Shown here one piece after another: positions 8,107 to 16,308 of a stretch of DNA of 64,000 bases. The position numbers and the translations under genes were made by a program. Every line of letters starts with the position of its first letter. Positions within the stretch are counted from its first letter, which is position 1. Origin of the DNA: Ruminococcus sp. YE71 (GTDB lineage: Bacteria > Bacillota > Clostridia > Oscillospirales > Ruminococcaceae); contig NZ_FPIR01000006.1 in the NCBI RefSeq assembly GCF_900119155.1, forward strand, positions 110,023-174,022, read 5' to 3'. The notes under the pieces were generated by a model that saw nothing but the letters and a program-made list of their open reading frames with translations, ran no database searches and was not told the DNA's origin.

Positions 8107-8949
8107 TCACAGAATAAGCGAGTTAATATCTTCATAGGTCAGTGTCGGGTGAAGGTAGAGGTTGACCGCCGCCGCGATGATCTCCGCCGCCCGAAGGACG
8201 AGTCTGTCCACGGGTTTCGGCGTGACCAGCAGACCCTCGAACCGCTCATCCCCCGACATGATGCGCGAAACGGTCGGCACGCCGATTGCGGCGCAGGGTA
8301 CTCCGAGGGTGCGTTCCGACAGTTCCGCGCGGGAGTTGTCAACGCCGCTTCCCGGGGAGATGCCCGTCGAGCAGAGCTGTATCGTGCGTCCCATGTGTGA
8401 CGGCTCACTGCACGCGAGAGCGTCGCAGACGATGACCTGTGCAGGTTTTAGCCGACGGCAGAGTGCCGCCGCGAGCTCTGCCGATTCGATGCCCGTCTGA
8501 GCGAGTACCCCTGCCGCCACGACCGCCGAATCCCCGAGTTCATCCGTGTCGAGCCCCTTTGCAAGGCGCTTGATATGCCGCGTCGCAAACACCCTGTCGG
8601 CAGTCAGCGCACCCACGCAGTCGGGCGTTATCCGTCTGTTGCCGAGCCCGAAAAAGAGGGTCTCTCCCCTGCCGCCGCACACCTTTTCCAGCGCCTGTGA
8701 AACGGCGCGGCACTGTCCCTCAAACTTCGGCGACCATTCATAAAGGGGCGCGTCCGCTTCGAGGGTGATGTATCTGCCCGCAGGCTTGCCGAGACGCTCA
8801 GCCGCCGCTTCGGTCAGCACCTCTATCTCGGTGACCTCGAAGCCCGAATCCTCATCGCGGTATTTTCCGCACCTCACCCCCGAAAGCTCATCAGCCCCGT
8901 CCTCCATGCTGTCAAAAACCTCCAGCGCAAGGTCTGTATCTATCGCCAT
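8107..8949 (-). CDS. gpr: GPR germination endopeptidase (peptidase A25)
   Basis: 280 residues. GPR is made as a zymogen in the forespore and degrades small acid-soluble spore proteins at germination. Family landmarks are FFGLGNRRITPD near residue 100, VIVCDALAC near 174, QLCSTGISPGSGVDN near 193 and AIGVPTV near 226. These hold the aspartates proposed to be catalytic in this atypical aspartic protease. It is much shorter than the roughly 370-residue Bacillus enzymes, mainly at the C-terminus. The ATG at 8949 has AAGGAGG upstream; an earlier in-frame start at 8976 lies before that site. Its presence implies a sporulating lineage or a recent ancestor. Confidence 0.9.
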   Translation of the reverse strand: MAIDTDLALEVFDSMEDGADELSGVRCGKYRDEDSGFEVTEIEVLTEAAAERLGKPAGRYITLEADAPLYEWSPKFEGQCRAVSQALEKVCGGRGETLFFGLGNRRITPDCVGALTADRVFATRHIKRLAKGLDTDELGDSAVVAAGVLAQTGIESAELAAALCRRLKPAQVIVCDALACSEPSHMGRTIQLCSTGISPGSGVDNSRAELSERTLGVPCAAIGVPTVSRIMSGDERFEGLLVTPKPVDRLVLRAAEIIAAAVNLYLHPTLTYEDINSLIL

Positions 8950-9020
8950 AGTTCCTCCTTTTTGTATATCCTGCACAAAACCGCTCCCGAGTATTTTCCG
9001 AAATTTTCCCCCGATACCCC

Positions 9021-9049
9021 TTGAAATCTGCGCGGAGATGTGCTATAAT
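9021..9049 (+). promoter_or_regulatory. Promoter of rpsT
   Basis: TTGAAA (9021-9026), a 17-base spacer, TATAAT (9044-9049), with TG just upstream of the -10. The leader to the rpsT start is about 100 bases. Confidence 0.85.
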
Positions 9050-9154
9050 ATTCACAATGCTTGTTTAAGCACTACCGTATGTTCCCTCTCAGTCATACGG
9101 ATAGTCTGCACGAATAAGTTGATATTATTCATCACAAGGGAGGTAAAGACCAAC

Positions 9155-9409
9155 ATGGCAAACATCAAGTCCGCTAAGAAGAGAGTTCTCGTTAACAACG
9201 CTAAGGCTGCAAGAAACAAGGCTGTCAGAAGCGACCTCAGAACCGCTCTCAAGAAGGCTAATCTCGCTGTTGAGAACAACGCTGACGATAAGGAAGCAGT
9301 TGTAAAGGCAGCTATCAAGAAGGTAGACAAGGCTTGCGCTAAGGGCATTATCCACAAGAACAATGCTTCCAGAAAGAAGGCTTCGCTCGCTAAGTCCCTC
9401 GCTAAGTAA
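9155..9409 (+). CDS. rpsT: 30S ribosomal protein S20
   Basis: An 84-residue, lysine-rich helical protein starting MANIKSAKKRVLVNN, which binds the 5-prime domain of 16S rRNA during 30S assembly. Length and sequence are typical of S20. GGGAGG lies 11 bases before the ATG. It is monocistronic, with a dedicated promoter and terminator. The antisense frame over it is a shadow. Confidence 0.97.
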   Translation: MANIKSAKKRVLVNNAKAARNKAVRSDLRTALKKANLAVENNADDKEAVVKAAIKKVDKACAKGIIHKNNASRKKASLAKSLAK

Positions 9410-9427
9410 TTCAAGGCTATTCACATA

Positions 9428-9467
9428 AGACGTTCGCTTTTTAACCCGAAGCGGACGTCTTTTTTTG
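9428..9467 (+). terminator. rpsT terminator
   Basis: AGACGTTCGCTT pairs with AAGCGGACGTCT through one G-U pair and is followed by a T7 tract, 18 bases past the rpsT stop. Confidence 0.93.
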
Positions 9468-9469
9468 CT

Positions 9470-9824
9470 GTCTTTTGTTTTTGGGGCTTTTAGGGAGAAT
9501 CGCTGGCGCGATTTTTTGGTTTCACTCGAATCGCTTCGCTCTCTCGCGAAAATAAAATCGGCAAATCGGTTGGTTCTTGATTTGTTGGAGTGGGCTTTTC
9601 TTTTGGCGCCTTTCGGGACGGGTTTTCGGGATTTGCCGATTTTATGTTGGTGGGGACGATGGATCTCTTTTTTCTTCAAAGCCCCTGCCGGGGGACCCTT
9701 TGTAGCCGTGCGTAGCTAAGGCGGGGGTCTCCCTCCCTCCTAAACTTTTTGATCCCCTGGCGAACACGCTTCATTTGTTTTGCGGAACATTTTTGTAAAT
9801 AATGAGTTTTTTTACAAAAAAATG
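9470..9824. other. Non-coding gap with degenerate repeat traces
   Basis: No convincing gene was found. Part of it (about 9680-9770) resembles the dispersed repeats. A 20-base stretch, GCCGTGCGTAGCTAAGGCGG (9705-9724), recurs exactly at 38612-38631 inside a fuller repeat copy. Short open frames here lack ribosome sites and coding character. Confidence 0.6.
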
Positions 9825-9853
9825 ATGACAAACGGCGAATAATGTGGTATAAT
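9825..9853 (+). promoter_or_regulatory. Promoter of the zinc-ribbon protein gene
   Basis: ATGACA (9825-9830), a 17-base spacer, TATAAT (9848-9853). Confidence 0.75.
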
Positions 9854-9910
9854 ATCTTTGAAGTTCTGATGAACCAAAACTTCTCGCTATTTCATCAAAG
9901 GGGAACATCT

Positions 9911-10687
9911 ATGGCTAAGACCTGTAAGTCATGCGGTAAGGAATATAAGGGTGAGTTCTGCGAACACTGCGGTTACGGTGACCCGAACCTTAAAACTCAC
10001 TCGGCTGATAAGTATAAGTCCGCAACTCCCGTCCGCTTCATGACTCCCGAACAGAAAAAAGAATACTACGAATCCCTAAAGAATAAAGAGGAAGACCGCA
10101 TTAAAAAAGGCGGTAAAAAAGAACGCGACCCTAAACAGGTCCGCCTGCTTATCGTTATCGCCTGCGCTGTCGTTCTCCTCATCCTGGGTACCCTGTTCGG
10201 CTCGGGACTCCTCGGGGTCGGCGAGAAAAGCACCGACGTCGTCGAAAAATACTTCCACGCCGTCAACGACCGCGATTTCGACAGCTACGCTTCCTGCTTC
10301 CCGAAAGAGATGAAGGCTGACTATGAGAAGGATCTCGCCGATACAGGCTTCACCGAGAAACAGTATATGGACGCTTTCTGCGCCGATTTCGCAGAGGAAT
10401 ACGGCGATGACTTCAAGCTCGAATACAATATCATCAACTCCAAGCCCCTCGAAGAATACACCATGAACGGCTATAAGGAACAGTACGGCACAGTCCCGAA
10501 TATCAGCGAGGCTGACCTCGTCGTGGCGGAAGTCACCTACCGCGGCTCGAAAAAGACCGAGATGTTCAGATACAACTGCTACGTCGGCAAGGTCGGACGG
10601 CACTTCAAGCTGTTCTACGTTGAGTACGACCCGGGTATCGTGACCACCGATATGTTTGACAGCTCGTCCGAAGACAGCGCCGCATGA
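9911..10687 (+). CDS. Zinc-ribbon membrane protein
   Basis: 258 residues. The N-terminus MAKTCKSCGKEYKGEFCEHCG has two CxxC pairs forming a zinc ribbon. A charged linker follows, then one transmembrane helix near residues 78-98 (LLIVIACAVVLLILGTLF) and an extracellular domain of about 150 residues. That domain begins VVEKYFHAVNDRDFDSYASCFP, like the NTF2/DUF4878-type domains found in many Firmicutes surface proteins. The expected topology is ribbon inside, domain outside. The ATG at 9911 is preceded by AAAGGGG; the open frame extends 23 codons upstream without a ribosome site. The next gene starts 43 bases on, so the two may be co-transcribed. Function unknown. Confidence 0.8.
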   Translation: MAKTCKSCGKEYKGEFCEHCGYGDPNLKTHSADKYKSATPVRFMTPEQKKEYYESLKNKEEDRIKKGGKKERDPKQVRLLIVIACAVVLLILGTLFGSGLLGVGEKSTDVVEKYFHAVNDRDFDSYASCFPKEMKADYEKDLADTGFTEKQYMDAFCADFAEEYGDDFKLEYNIINSKPLEEYTMNGYKEQYGTVPNISEADLVVAEVTYRGSKKTEMFRYNCYVGKVGRHFKLFYVEYDPGIVTTDMFDSSSEDSAA

Positions 10688-10730
10688 CTCGGTATACTAT
10701 AATAAAAATAAAATATCAGGAGAGATAAGC

Positions 10731-11753
10731 ATGGATCTGGAAATCCTCAAAAGTATGGCTGCCGCCACGGGGCGGGACACTTTCATCACCGATAACTCCT
10801 TCAACATCCTCTGGACGAACTCCAAAGAGGATCTCACGTCCCTTCTTGTCCGCAACTCGCGATGCGTTTTCAACGGCAGACCGACGTCCGAGACCCTCGT
10901 GAAATGCGGTCCGCACTCCCTCAGGATGCTCCCTCTTACCAACGGTGACGAGACATACTACCTCTTCGAGCTTATCGACGCCGAATACGCCACCGAGCTT
11001 TTCACCAAGACCTCGGCTCTGGGCGCTTTCAGGGACAGGCTTGAATCCAGCGTCACCAGATACACAGACCTTGCTTTCCGCGCCGCCGTTTCCGAACAGG
11101 GGCTCATGACCGAGCTCAGCAAACAGCGCATCGCCGACTCGAACACCTCCGCTCTGCTGCAAATGCTTACAGGCAACACAGCCGACCTGATAATCGACCT
11201 CGGCGAACACATCCGACACCTGATACATAACCTGCTGCCTTCGCGTTTCGACAGCGTGACCGCAAATTGCAGTTTCGATATAACGAAAGGTATCGTCTGC
11301 ATCGTCAACACCGCAGACCTCGACTACACGGTGATAAATATGCTCTCGAACGCGGTCCGGCACGCCCAGCCGAAAGGGTTCCTGGCAACGAAGCTCACCG
11401 TCACTGCCAATGATGAATACTGCATCATGATAGTCGAGGACAACGGCACGGCTGCCGACCTGAAGAGGATAGAAAAGTTCCGCAGCGTCTACTCCGACGA
11501 GGCTGTCCTCGCCGATGACCAGTCGCCGTTCGAGAACCTCGGCATCACGCTGATATACACGTTCGCAGAAAAGTACGGCGGCTACGTCGAGACTTCGCTC
11601 ACCGAAACAGGCGGTCTGCGCATGGCGGTATACTTCAAGCGCCCCAGACAGCGGAATATCGTGACCCTCTACTCCCCCGAGACCGACGAGGGTCACACCG
11701 AAACCGCCAGACTGCTGGTAGAAAAAATGCTCTCAAAACCCAGCAAAGAATAA
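10731..11753 (+). CDS. Histidine-kinase-like ATPase without a clear phosphoacceptor box
   Basis: 340 residues. The C-terminal half is a HATPase_c domain: N-box NMLSNAVRHA near residue 205, G1-type IMIVEDNG near 230, then FENLGITLIYTFAEKYGG near 270. The N-terminal 90 residues look PAS-like (ITDNSFNILWTNSKEDL). The helical linker where a dimerisation/phosphoacceptor helix should sit (residues 105-160) has no clear H-E/D-x-x-R/P box, so it may sense or bind nucleotide without classical autophosphorylation. No response regulator is adjacent and no membrane segment is seen. A GGAG site lies 10 bases before the ATG at 10731. Confidence 0.75.
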   Translation: MDLEILKSMAAATGRDTFITDNSFNILWTNSKEDLTSLLVRNSRCVFNGRPTSETLVKCGPHSLRMLPLTNGDETYYLFELIDAEYATELFTKTSALGAFRDRLESSVTRYTDLAFRAAVSEQGLMTELSKQRIADSNTSALLQMLTGNTADLIIDLGEHIRHLIHNLLPSRFDSVTANCSFDITKGIVCIVNTADLDYTVINMLSNAVRHAQPKGFLATKLTVTANDEYCIMIVEDNGTAADLKRIEKFRSVYSDEAVLADDQSPFENLGITLIYTFAEKYGGYVETSLTETGGLRMAVYFKRPRQRNIVTLYSPETDEGHTETARLLVEKMLSKPSKE

Positions 11754-11850
11754 CAAACGATCGGATCGGTACCGCCGTGCCGCTTATCAGCTTCGCACAG
11801 CATTCGGACGATGGCTTCTGCTCCCAATAATATATTCGCCAATAAAAAAA

Positions 11851-11888
11851 GACCCGAACACCTTGTCGATCACAAAGGTGTTCGGGTC
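11851..11888 (-). terminator. Terminator, best read as the end of the tyrS unit
   Basis: GACCCGAACACCTT pairs with AAGGTGTTCGGGTC. On the minus strand a TTTTTTTATT tract follows, so it fits the tyrS transcript, whose stop lies about 180 bases upstream. The plus-strand side lacks a good U-tract, although it may also help end the 10731-11753 transcript. Confidence 0.75.
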
Positions 11889-11917
11889 ATTCTGTTATTA
11901 TAAAATCCGCAGAAACG

Positions 11918-12050
11918 TCTTTTTGGCAAGGGGCAAGCGATCAAGCAAAAGAACGCCCATCTTCCCGACCACCACAAAGTCAGGAAGAACAACCCCCTTG
12001 CCCAAAAGTATAAAAAGTTTTAGGAAGGGGGCTCCCCCAAGCAATTCCCG
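11918..12050. repeat. Dispersed repeat, degraded copy in the tyrS 3-prime region
   Basis: Shares with the copies near 38.8 and 56.0 kb the blocks CGTCTTTTTGGCAAG, CTTCCCGACCACCAC, and AAAAGTTTTAGGAAGGGGG followed by CTCCCCCAAG. It sits between the tyrS stop and the hairpin at 11851-11888. The left boundary is approximate. Confidence 0.65.
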
Positions 12051-12068
12051 CACTATTTAACTGTTATA

Positions 12069-13286
12069 TCACTTTACAACGACCTTGTGGAATACCTTTT
12101 TGCCCTTTTTGATGATGACTTCCGACGAGAGGTCAACGCTGCCCTTGGGGTCGGTGAACTTGGCGTCGTTTACTGCGATACCGTTCTGGGTAACGAGTCT
12201 TCTGCCCTCGCCCTTAGAGGGAGCGAGTCCGCAGCGGACAAGCAGGTCGAGGATGTTCATGCCGCCGTCGGTCAGCTCGGAAGCCTCGATCTCGGTGGTA
12301 GGCATATCAGCCGAAGAGGTGTTTGCAGAGAAGAGAGCCTTAGCAGCGTCGAGAGCCTTCTGAGCCTCTTCCTCGCCGTGAACGAGCTTTGTCAGCTCGA
12401 ACGCGAGCAGCTCCTTAGCCTTGTTGAACTGTGCGCCTTCCATCGTGCGCTCCATCTCCTCGATCTCCTCGATCGGTACGAAGGTGAGCATCTTGAGGCA
12501 CTTGATAACGTCAGCGTCGCCGACATTTCTCCAGTACTGGAAGAAGTCGTAGGGGCTGGTCTTTTCGGGGTCGAGCCATACAGCGCCCTTTTCGGTCTTG
12601 CCCATCTTTTTGCCCTCGGAGTTGAGCAGCAGGGTGATGGTCATAGCGTAAGCGTCCTTGCCGAGCTTCTTTCTGATAAGCTCGGTACCGCCCAGCATAT
12701 TAGCCCACTGGTCGTCGCCGCCGAACTGCATATTGCAGCCGTAATCGGTGTACAGCTTGTAGAAGTCGTAGCTCTGCATTATCATGTAGTTGAACTCAAG
12801 GAAGGTCAGACCGCGCTCCATTCTCTGCTTGTAGCACTCGAAGGTCAGCATCTTGTTTACCGAGAAGTGTGCGCCTACCTCGCGGAGAACGTCAACATAG
12901 TTCAGGTCGAGCAGCCAGTCGCCGTTGTTTACGACCATAGCCTTGCCGTCCGAAAAGTCGATGAAGCGGCTCATCTGCTTCTTGAAGCACTCCACGTTGT
13001 GATTGATGGTCTCCTTGGTGAGCATCTTTCTCATGTCGGTCTTGCCCGAGGGGTCGCCGATCATAGCGGTACCGCCGCCGATAAGTGCGATAGGCTTGTT
13101 GCCCGCTTCCTGAAGTCTCTTCATCAGGCAGAGAGCCATGAAGTGACCAACGTGAAGGCTGTCGGCAGTCGGGTCGAAACCGATGTAGAAGGTCGCCTTG
13201 CCCTCGTTGATAAGGTCTCTGATCTCAGCCTCATCGGTCAGCTGTGCGAGTAGTCCGCGTCTTTTGAGTTCTTCAAATAATGTCAT
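12069..13286 (-). CDS. tyrS: Tyrosyl-tRNA synthetase
   Basis: A 405-residue class I aminoacyl-tRNA synthetase charging tRNA-Tyr. The HIGH motif reads HVGH near residue 47, preceded by [12 protein letters not shown], and the KMSKS motif reads KMGKT near 230. The tyrosine pocket has [12 protein letters not shown]. The C-terminal 70 residues form the S4 RNA-binding domain ([26 protein letters not shown]). It is the last gene of a transcript headed by a tyrosine T-box (14023-14285), which raises expression when uncharged tRNA-Tyr accumulates. A hypothetical gene and an endonuclease V remnant lie between the T-box and tyrS. Confidence 0.97.
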   Translation of the reverse strand: MTLFEELKRRGLLAQLTDEAEIRDLINEGKATFYIGFDPTADSLHVGHFMALCLMKRLQEAGNKPIALIGGGTAMIGDPSGKTDMRKMLTKETINHNVECFKKQMSRFIDFSDGKAMVVNNGDWLLDLNYVDVLREVGAHFSVNKMLTFECYKQRMERGLTFLEFNYMIMQSYDFYKLYTDYGCNMQFGGDDQWANMLGGTELIRKKLGKDAYAMTITLLLNSEGKKMGKTEKGAVWLDPEKTSPYDFFQYWRNVGDADVIKCLKMLTFVPIEEIEEMERTMEGAQFNKAKELLAFELTKLVHGEEEAQKALDAAKALFSANTSSADMPTTEIEASELTDGGMNILDLLVRCGLAPSKGEGRRLVTQNGIAVNDAKFTDPKGSVDLSSEVIIKKGKKVFHKVVVK

Positions 13287-13301
13287 TGTTTTTTCCTCCG
13301 T

Positions 13302-13652
13302 TCAAAATCTTTCAAAATCCGTTATTGCTTCGGGATGTTTTTCGTAGTAGTCGTTTTTATCCTTCACGAGCCTTTGTGCAAGCTCGTTCTGTACGTTCGT
13401 ATTCTCATCCGCCTTTTCCGAGCAGATGAATCTGTCCGAGCTGTTCGCCGCCCTGAAAAGCGAATCTGCCAGCTCGTCGAGCTTTTCGGGAGCGCTGTAC
13501 CCGAGCAGGTATTCCTCCTCCGAAACGGAATAGTACCTGTCGTAGTTCCCGAGCCAGCCGACAGTCACCGCAAGCACGTACCCGCCCAGCACGGGCGAAT
13601 AGCCGATGGTGTACCACCTTTCGGTACGGACGCGCCGTTTTTCAAGTCTCAT
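13302..13652 (-). CDS. Hypothetical protein upstream of tyrS
   Basis: 116 residues, no signal peptide and no recognised motif. The first half is aromatic and hydrophobic (WYTIGYSPVLGGYVLAVTVGWLGNYDRYY) and the second half is acidic-helical (APEKLDELADSLFRA). It lies 15 bases upstream of tyrS in the same orientation, within the T-box-controlled unit. The ATG at 13652 has only a weak upstream purine stretch. The aromatic, repeated-Y opening and compact size look like a real small protein, but its family is not known to me. Confidence 0.65.
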   Translation of the reverse strand: MRLEKRRVRTERWYTIGYSPVLGGYVLAVTVGWLGNYDRYYSVSEEEYLLGYSAPEKLDELADSLFRAANSSDRFICSEKADENTNVQNELAQRLVKDKNDYYEKHPEAITDFERF

Positions 13653-13832
13653 GGTTTATCCGTGCATCATTTCCCGCTGTTCGTGCGGCACGCCTACCAT
13701 AAAGAATGAGATCGTCGGGCGATTTCATGTATATCACGACCTTTCGCTTTGTCGGGTCATTTCAGTTCCTCACGGGGGATGTGCGTCTCAAGGTCTGCGA
13801 ACCGTGTCAGAACAGGGATATGACTCTCTTTA

Positions 13833-14006
13833 TCAGTGAGCGGCAGCGACAGCGCCGCCGTCCTTCAGGCAGGCAAGATCGACGCCCGCGGCTGTTTTGA
13901 GCTCATTCGGGTCGAAGCGGTCGGTCAGTGAAAGCTGACACGCAAGCCTTATCTGCTCCTGCTCGTAACGCCTGCACAGTTCATCCGTACATTCGATGCA
14001 GCTCAT
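13833..14006 (-). pseudogene. Endonuclease V N-terminal fragment
   Basis: A 57-residue frame with GGAG 8 bases before its ATG. It reads RRYEQEQIRLACQLSLTDRF then AAGVDLACLKDGGAVAAAH and stops. This matches the N-terminus of endonuclease V (Nfi), including the AGVD motif whose Asp is a metal ligand, but the usual protein is over 200 residues. Downstream there is only a short out-of-frame continuation (PVLTRFADLETHIPREELK, about 13765-13825), consistent with frameshift and decay. It is the first open frame after the T-box terminator. A functional short peptide cannot be excluded. Confidence 0.65.
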
Positions 14007-14022
14007 GACCATATCTCCGAAT

Positions 14023-14285
14023 AAAAAAAAATCCCCCGAAGAGCGTCTGCTCTCCGAGGGCGTTGAAAACGCGGTACCACCTCGTTCATCGGAATCACTT
14101 CCGACCTCATTATCCTTAACGCGGAAAAAACGCCGTGTGCTAATCGCTCTCGCCTTTCTCACACACGATACTCGGGGAGGTAATTCACCCCGACCGACGC
14201 TTATCTGCTCTCACCCACCGCAGACTCTCTGAAAGCCGTATCAGCCGCGCTACTTGTTCCCGTCACAGCATTTATGTTCAGATAG
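14023..14285 (-). promoter_or_regulatory. T-box leader (tyrosine) controlling tyrS
   Basis: On the minus strand, the stem I region carries AGAGAG, GGTGGGTGAGAGC and GAATTACCTCCCCGAG. The TAC in GAATTACCTC is the candidate tyrosine specifier. The conserved T-box sequence GAGGTGGTACCGCG lies at about 14071-14084. A terminator stem (CCCTCGGAGAGC ... GCTCTTCGGGGGA) is followed by nine T at 14023-14031. Uncharged tRNA would pair with the specifier and the T-box bulge and favour the antiterminator. Specifier alignment was done by eye; reading it one base earlier gives TTA (Leu), but the downstream tyrS supports Tyr. Confidence 0.92.
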
Positions 14286-14292
14286 AATAAAC

Positions 14293-14315
14293 GCCCCTGA
14301 TGTTGAACAAGGGGC
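14293..14315 (-). terminator. Terminator of the Val-Asp-Phe-Gly tRNA cluster
   Basis: Minus strand: GCCCCT, an 11-base loop, AGGGGC, then GTTTATTC. A short stem just past tRNA-Gly and directly before the T-box leader. The weak U-tract means read-through into the T-box unit is possible. Confidence 0.6.
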
Positions 14316-14322
14316 TTTTAAG

Positions 14323-14395
14323 AGCGGATTACGAGGCTCGAACTCGCTACCTCCACCTTGGCAAGGTGGCGCTCTACCAGATGAGCTAAATCCGC
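14323..14395 (-). tRNA. tRNA-Gly (anticodon GCC)
   Basis: Acceptor GCGGATT/AATCCGC, anticodon stem CCACC/GGTGG with loop TTGCCAA, T-loop TTCGAGC. No CCA is encoded. Last tRNA of the cluster. Confidence 0.95.
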
Positions 14396-14404
14396 AAATG
14401 TAAG

Positions 14405-14477
14405 TGCCTCCGGACGGAATCGAACCATCGACACGGGGATTTTCAGTCCCCTGCTCTACCTACTGAGCTACAGAGGC
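14405..14477 (-). tRNA. tRNA-Phe (anticodon GAA)
   Basis: Acceptor GCCTCTG/CGGAGGC with one U-G pair, anticodon stem GGGGA/TCCCC with loop CTGAAAA, T-loop TTCGATT. No CCA is encoded. Confidence 0.95.
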
Positions 14478-14524
14478 AAAGAGCAAGCAACTCTCGTCGC
14501 CCCGACCACAAGGATCGAGACAAG

Positions 14525-14598
14525 CGACCGGAATGGGGCTCGAACCCACGACCTCCAGCGTGACAGGCTGGCGTTCTAACCAACTGAACTACCCGGCC
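14525..14598 (-). tRNA. tRNA-Asp (anticodon GTC)
   Basis: Acceptor GGCCGGG/TCCGGTC with two G-U pairs, anticodon stem CCAGC/GCTGG with loop CTGTCAC, discriminator G as usual for tRNA-Asp. No CCA is encoded. Confidence 0.95.
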
Positions 14599-14618
14599 TG
14601 ATCGGAATTGATCCGTAA

Positions 14619-14691
14619 TGGAAACTATAGGGCTCGAACCTATGACCCTCTGCTTGTAAGGCAGATGCTCTCCCAGCTGAGCTAAGCTTCC
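14619..14691 (-). tRNA. tRNA-Val (anticodon TAC)
   Basis: Acceptor GGAAGCT/AGTTTCC with one G-U pair, anticodon stem TCTGC/GCAGA with loop CTTACAA, T-loop TTCGAGC. No CCA is encoded. First tRNA of the cluster. Confidence 0.95.
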
Positions 14692-14735
14692 TTGTTTCAG
14701 GCTTTATTTCTCACTTGCTCTTTTCAACGTATTCT

Positions 14736-14764
14736 ATTTTATCACAAAATCGTGGTCTTGTCAA
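14736..14764 (-). promoter_or_regulatory. Promoter of the Val-Asp-Phe-Gly tRNA cluster
   Basis: Minus strand: TTGACA (14759-14764), a 17-base spacer, TAAAAT (14736-14741). Confidence 0.88.
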
Positions 14765-14868
14765 CCCTTTTTTCTCATTTTTTTCGGTTTCGGACAACTT
14801 TGTAGAACATGACAAAAACTCAACTGTATTTTTCGTGAGTATTGTTAATATCATAGTCACATCAAATA

Positions 14869-14877
14869 TGGTATAAT
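14869..14877 (+). promoter_or_regulatory. Extended -10 promoter of the CAP-Fn3 gene
   Basis: TGGTATAAT (TATAAT at 14872-14877). No good -35 box lies at the right distance, so it probably relies on the extended -10. The leader to the ATG at 14971 is about 85 bases. Confidence 0.55.
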
Positions 14878-14970
14878 ATTTATTAAAGGGTATTTAAAAC
14901 TTTATTACGCAAAATCAAGGACGATCCCGAACTGTTTTTTCTGTTTTTTGTTTTAAGAGGAGTTGGTCAT

Positions 14971-16245
14971 ATGAGGAAAAAACTGTTTTCATTCATTTTA
15001 TTGATGTGCATGGCTGTCGGTCTGACAGCTATTTCCGCTTCGGCGGCGATCACCTATGAGGTCTATTCTCAGGGCACGGTCAGATACGACATGGCTTACG
15101 ACACGCTGAACCTTATAAATACCGAGCGCAAATCCCTCGGAAGAGGTCAGCTTGTCATGGACAAGACCCTGATGGGCTACGCAGTACAGCGTGCCGCGGA
15201 ACTCAGCGTCAATTTCGCCCACACCCGTCCCGACGGCAGAAGCTGTTTTGAAGGTTTCAGCTACTCGGGTTCGGCGGCTGAGAACATCGCCTACGGCTAC
15301 GGTTCCGCGAACGATGTCTACAAAGCCTGGAAGAACTCCACGGGTCACCACAATTCCTACATCAACGGTATCTACACCCGCACAGGTCTCGGTTGTATGT
15401 ACATCAACGGCACTTACTACTGGGCACAGGTGTTCGATTCTTCGTCGTCCATCACCGCCCTCTCGAAGCCCAGCAACTTCAAGGCGACCAAGAACGTCAA
15501 GGTAACGAAGGAGATCTACGATCAGTACGCGCCTTCCGCTACCCCCGTCCTCAGCAACCTCACCTACAACAGCAACGCGGAAGTCACCCTGAAATGGACT
15601 CCCACGGGCAACACCACCAGCTACAGGATCTACCGCTTCAACAACACCTACAACGGCTACGAAGTCATCGCCGAACTGACAGACCCTTCCGTTTCAACAT
15701 ACGTCGATTCCAAGATCAAGGGCGGCACTACCCCGAAGTACAAGGTTCGCCCCATCACAAAAAAGGGCGACATCACCGCTATGGGCTACTACTCGTCCTG
15801 CAAGTCGGTGCTCGTTAAGCCTGCGACGCCTTCCTTCACCGCTTCGTCTGCGGACGCGACTTCCGTATACCTCAAGTGGTCGCGTGCCAACTGCGACGGC
15901 TACAGACTGCTCGTCCTCAATCCCGCCACGAACAAATACTCACCGGTAAGCATGATCTCGGGCGGCACGAACAATTCATTCACCGTTACGGGACTCACGC
16001 CGAACACGACCTACACCTTCAAGGTAAGGGCGTACTACAAGCCTTCCAACACCGTCATCACCTACAGCGCTTACTCGCCCGAGATAGTCATCACGACCAG
16101 CGCGGCAGCGGCGGACACTTCGGAGATCGCCGCTTTCACGGCCGAGCCCGAACTTCCGAAGACCGACCTGCCCGACGAGACCGCGTCGGAAGAGACCGAC
16201 ACCGAGACAGACGAAAGAGTCTCCGACGAAACTGCGGCAGCATGA
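14971..16245 (+). CDS. Secreted CAP-domain protein with two fibronectin type III repeats
   Basis: 424 residues. A signal peptide (residues 1-26, ending SASA) precedes a CAP/SCP domain at about 35-160, with NTERKSLGRGQLVMDKTLM, NFAHTRPDGRSCF, AENIAYGYG and GHHNSYIN. These positions include the His and Glu of the CAP cavity. Two Fn3 modules follow (about 180-275 and 280-375; TSYRIYRFNNTYNGYEVIAEL and TTYTFKVRAYYKP). The tail is Thr/Glu/Asp-rich with no sortase motif, so the protein is probably secreted. Bacterial CAP proteins have unknown molecular function. GAGGAG precedes the ATG and a terminator lies directly after. Confidence 0.9.
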   Translation: MRKKLFSFILLMCMAVGLTAISASAAITYEVYSQGTVRYDMAYDTLNLINTERKSLGRGQLVMDKTLMGYAVQRAAELSVNFAHTRPDGRSCFEGFSYSGSAAENIAYGYGSANDVYKAWKNSTGHHNSYINGIYTRTGLGCMYINGTYYWAQVFDSSSSITALSKPSNFKATKNVKVTKEIYDQYAPSATPVLSNLTYNSNAEVTLKWTPTGNTTSYRIYRFNNTYNGYEVIAELTDPSVSTYVDSKIKGGTTPKYKVRPITKKGDITAMGYYSSCKSVLVKPATPSFTASSADATSVYLKWSRANCDGYRLLVLNPATNKYSPVSMISGGTNNSFTVTGLTPNTTYTFKVRAYYKPSNTVITYSAYSPEIVITTSAAAADTSEIAAFTAEPELPKTDLPDETASEETDTETDERVSDETAAA

Positions 16246-16267
16246 CCCCGAGCTGACGGAATATCCT

Positions 16268-16308
16268 CCGCACAGTCTCCGTAAAAAGAGACTGTGCGGT
16301 TATTTTTC
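16268..16308 (+). terminator. Terminator of the CAP-Fn3 gene
   Basis: CCGCACAGTCTC, loop CGTAAAAA, GAGACTGTGCGG, then TTATTTTT. The 3-prime side overlaps the end of the convergent gene at 16300-16581. Confidence 0.92.

Noticed and set aside
9465..9719. 84-residue frame after rpsT
   Set aside because: Begins inside the terminator tract, has no ribosome site and overlaps degenerate repeat sequence.
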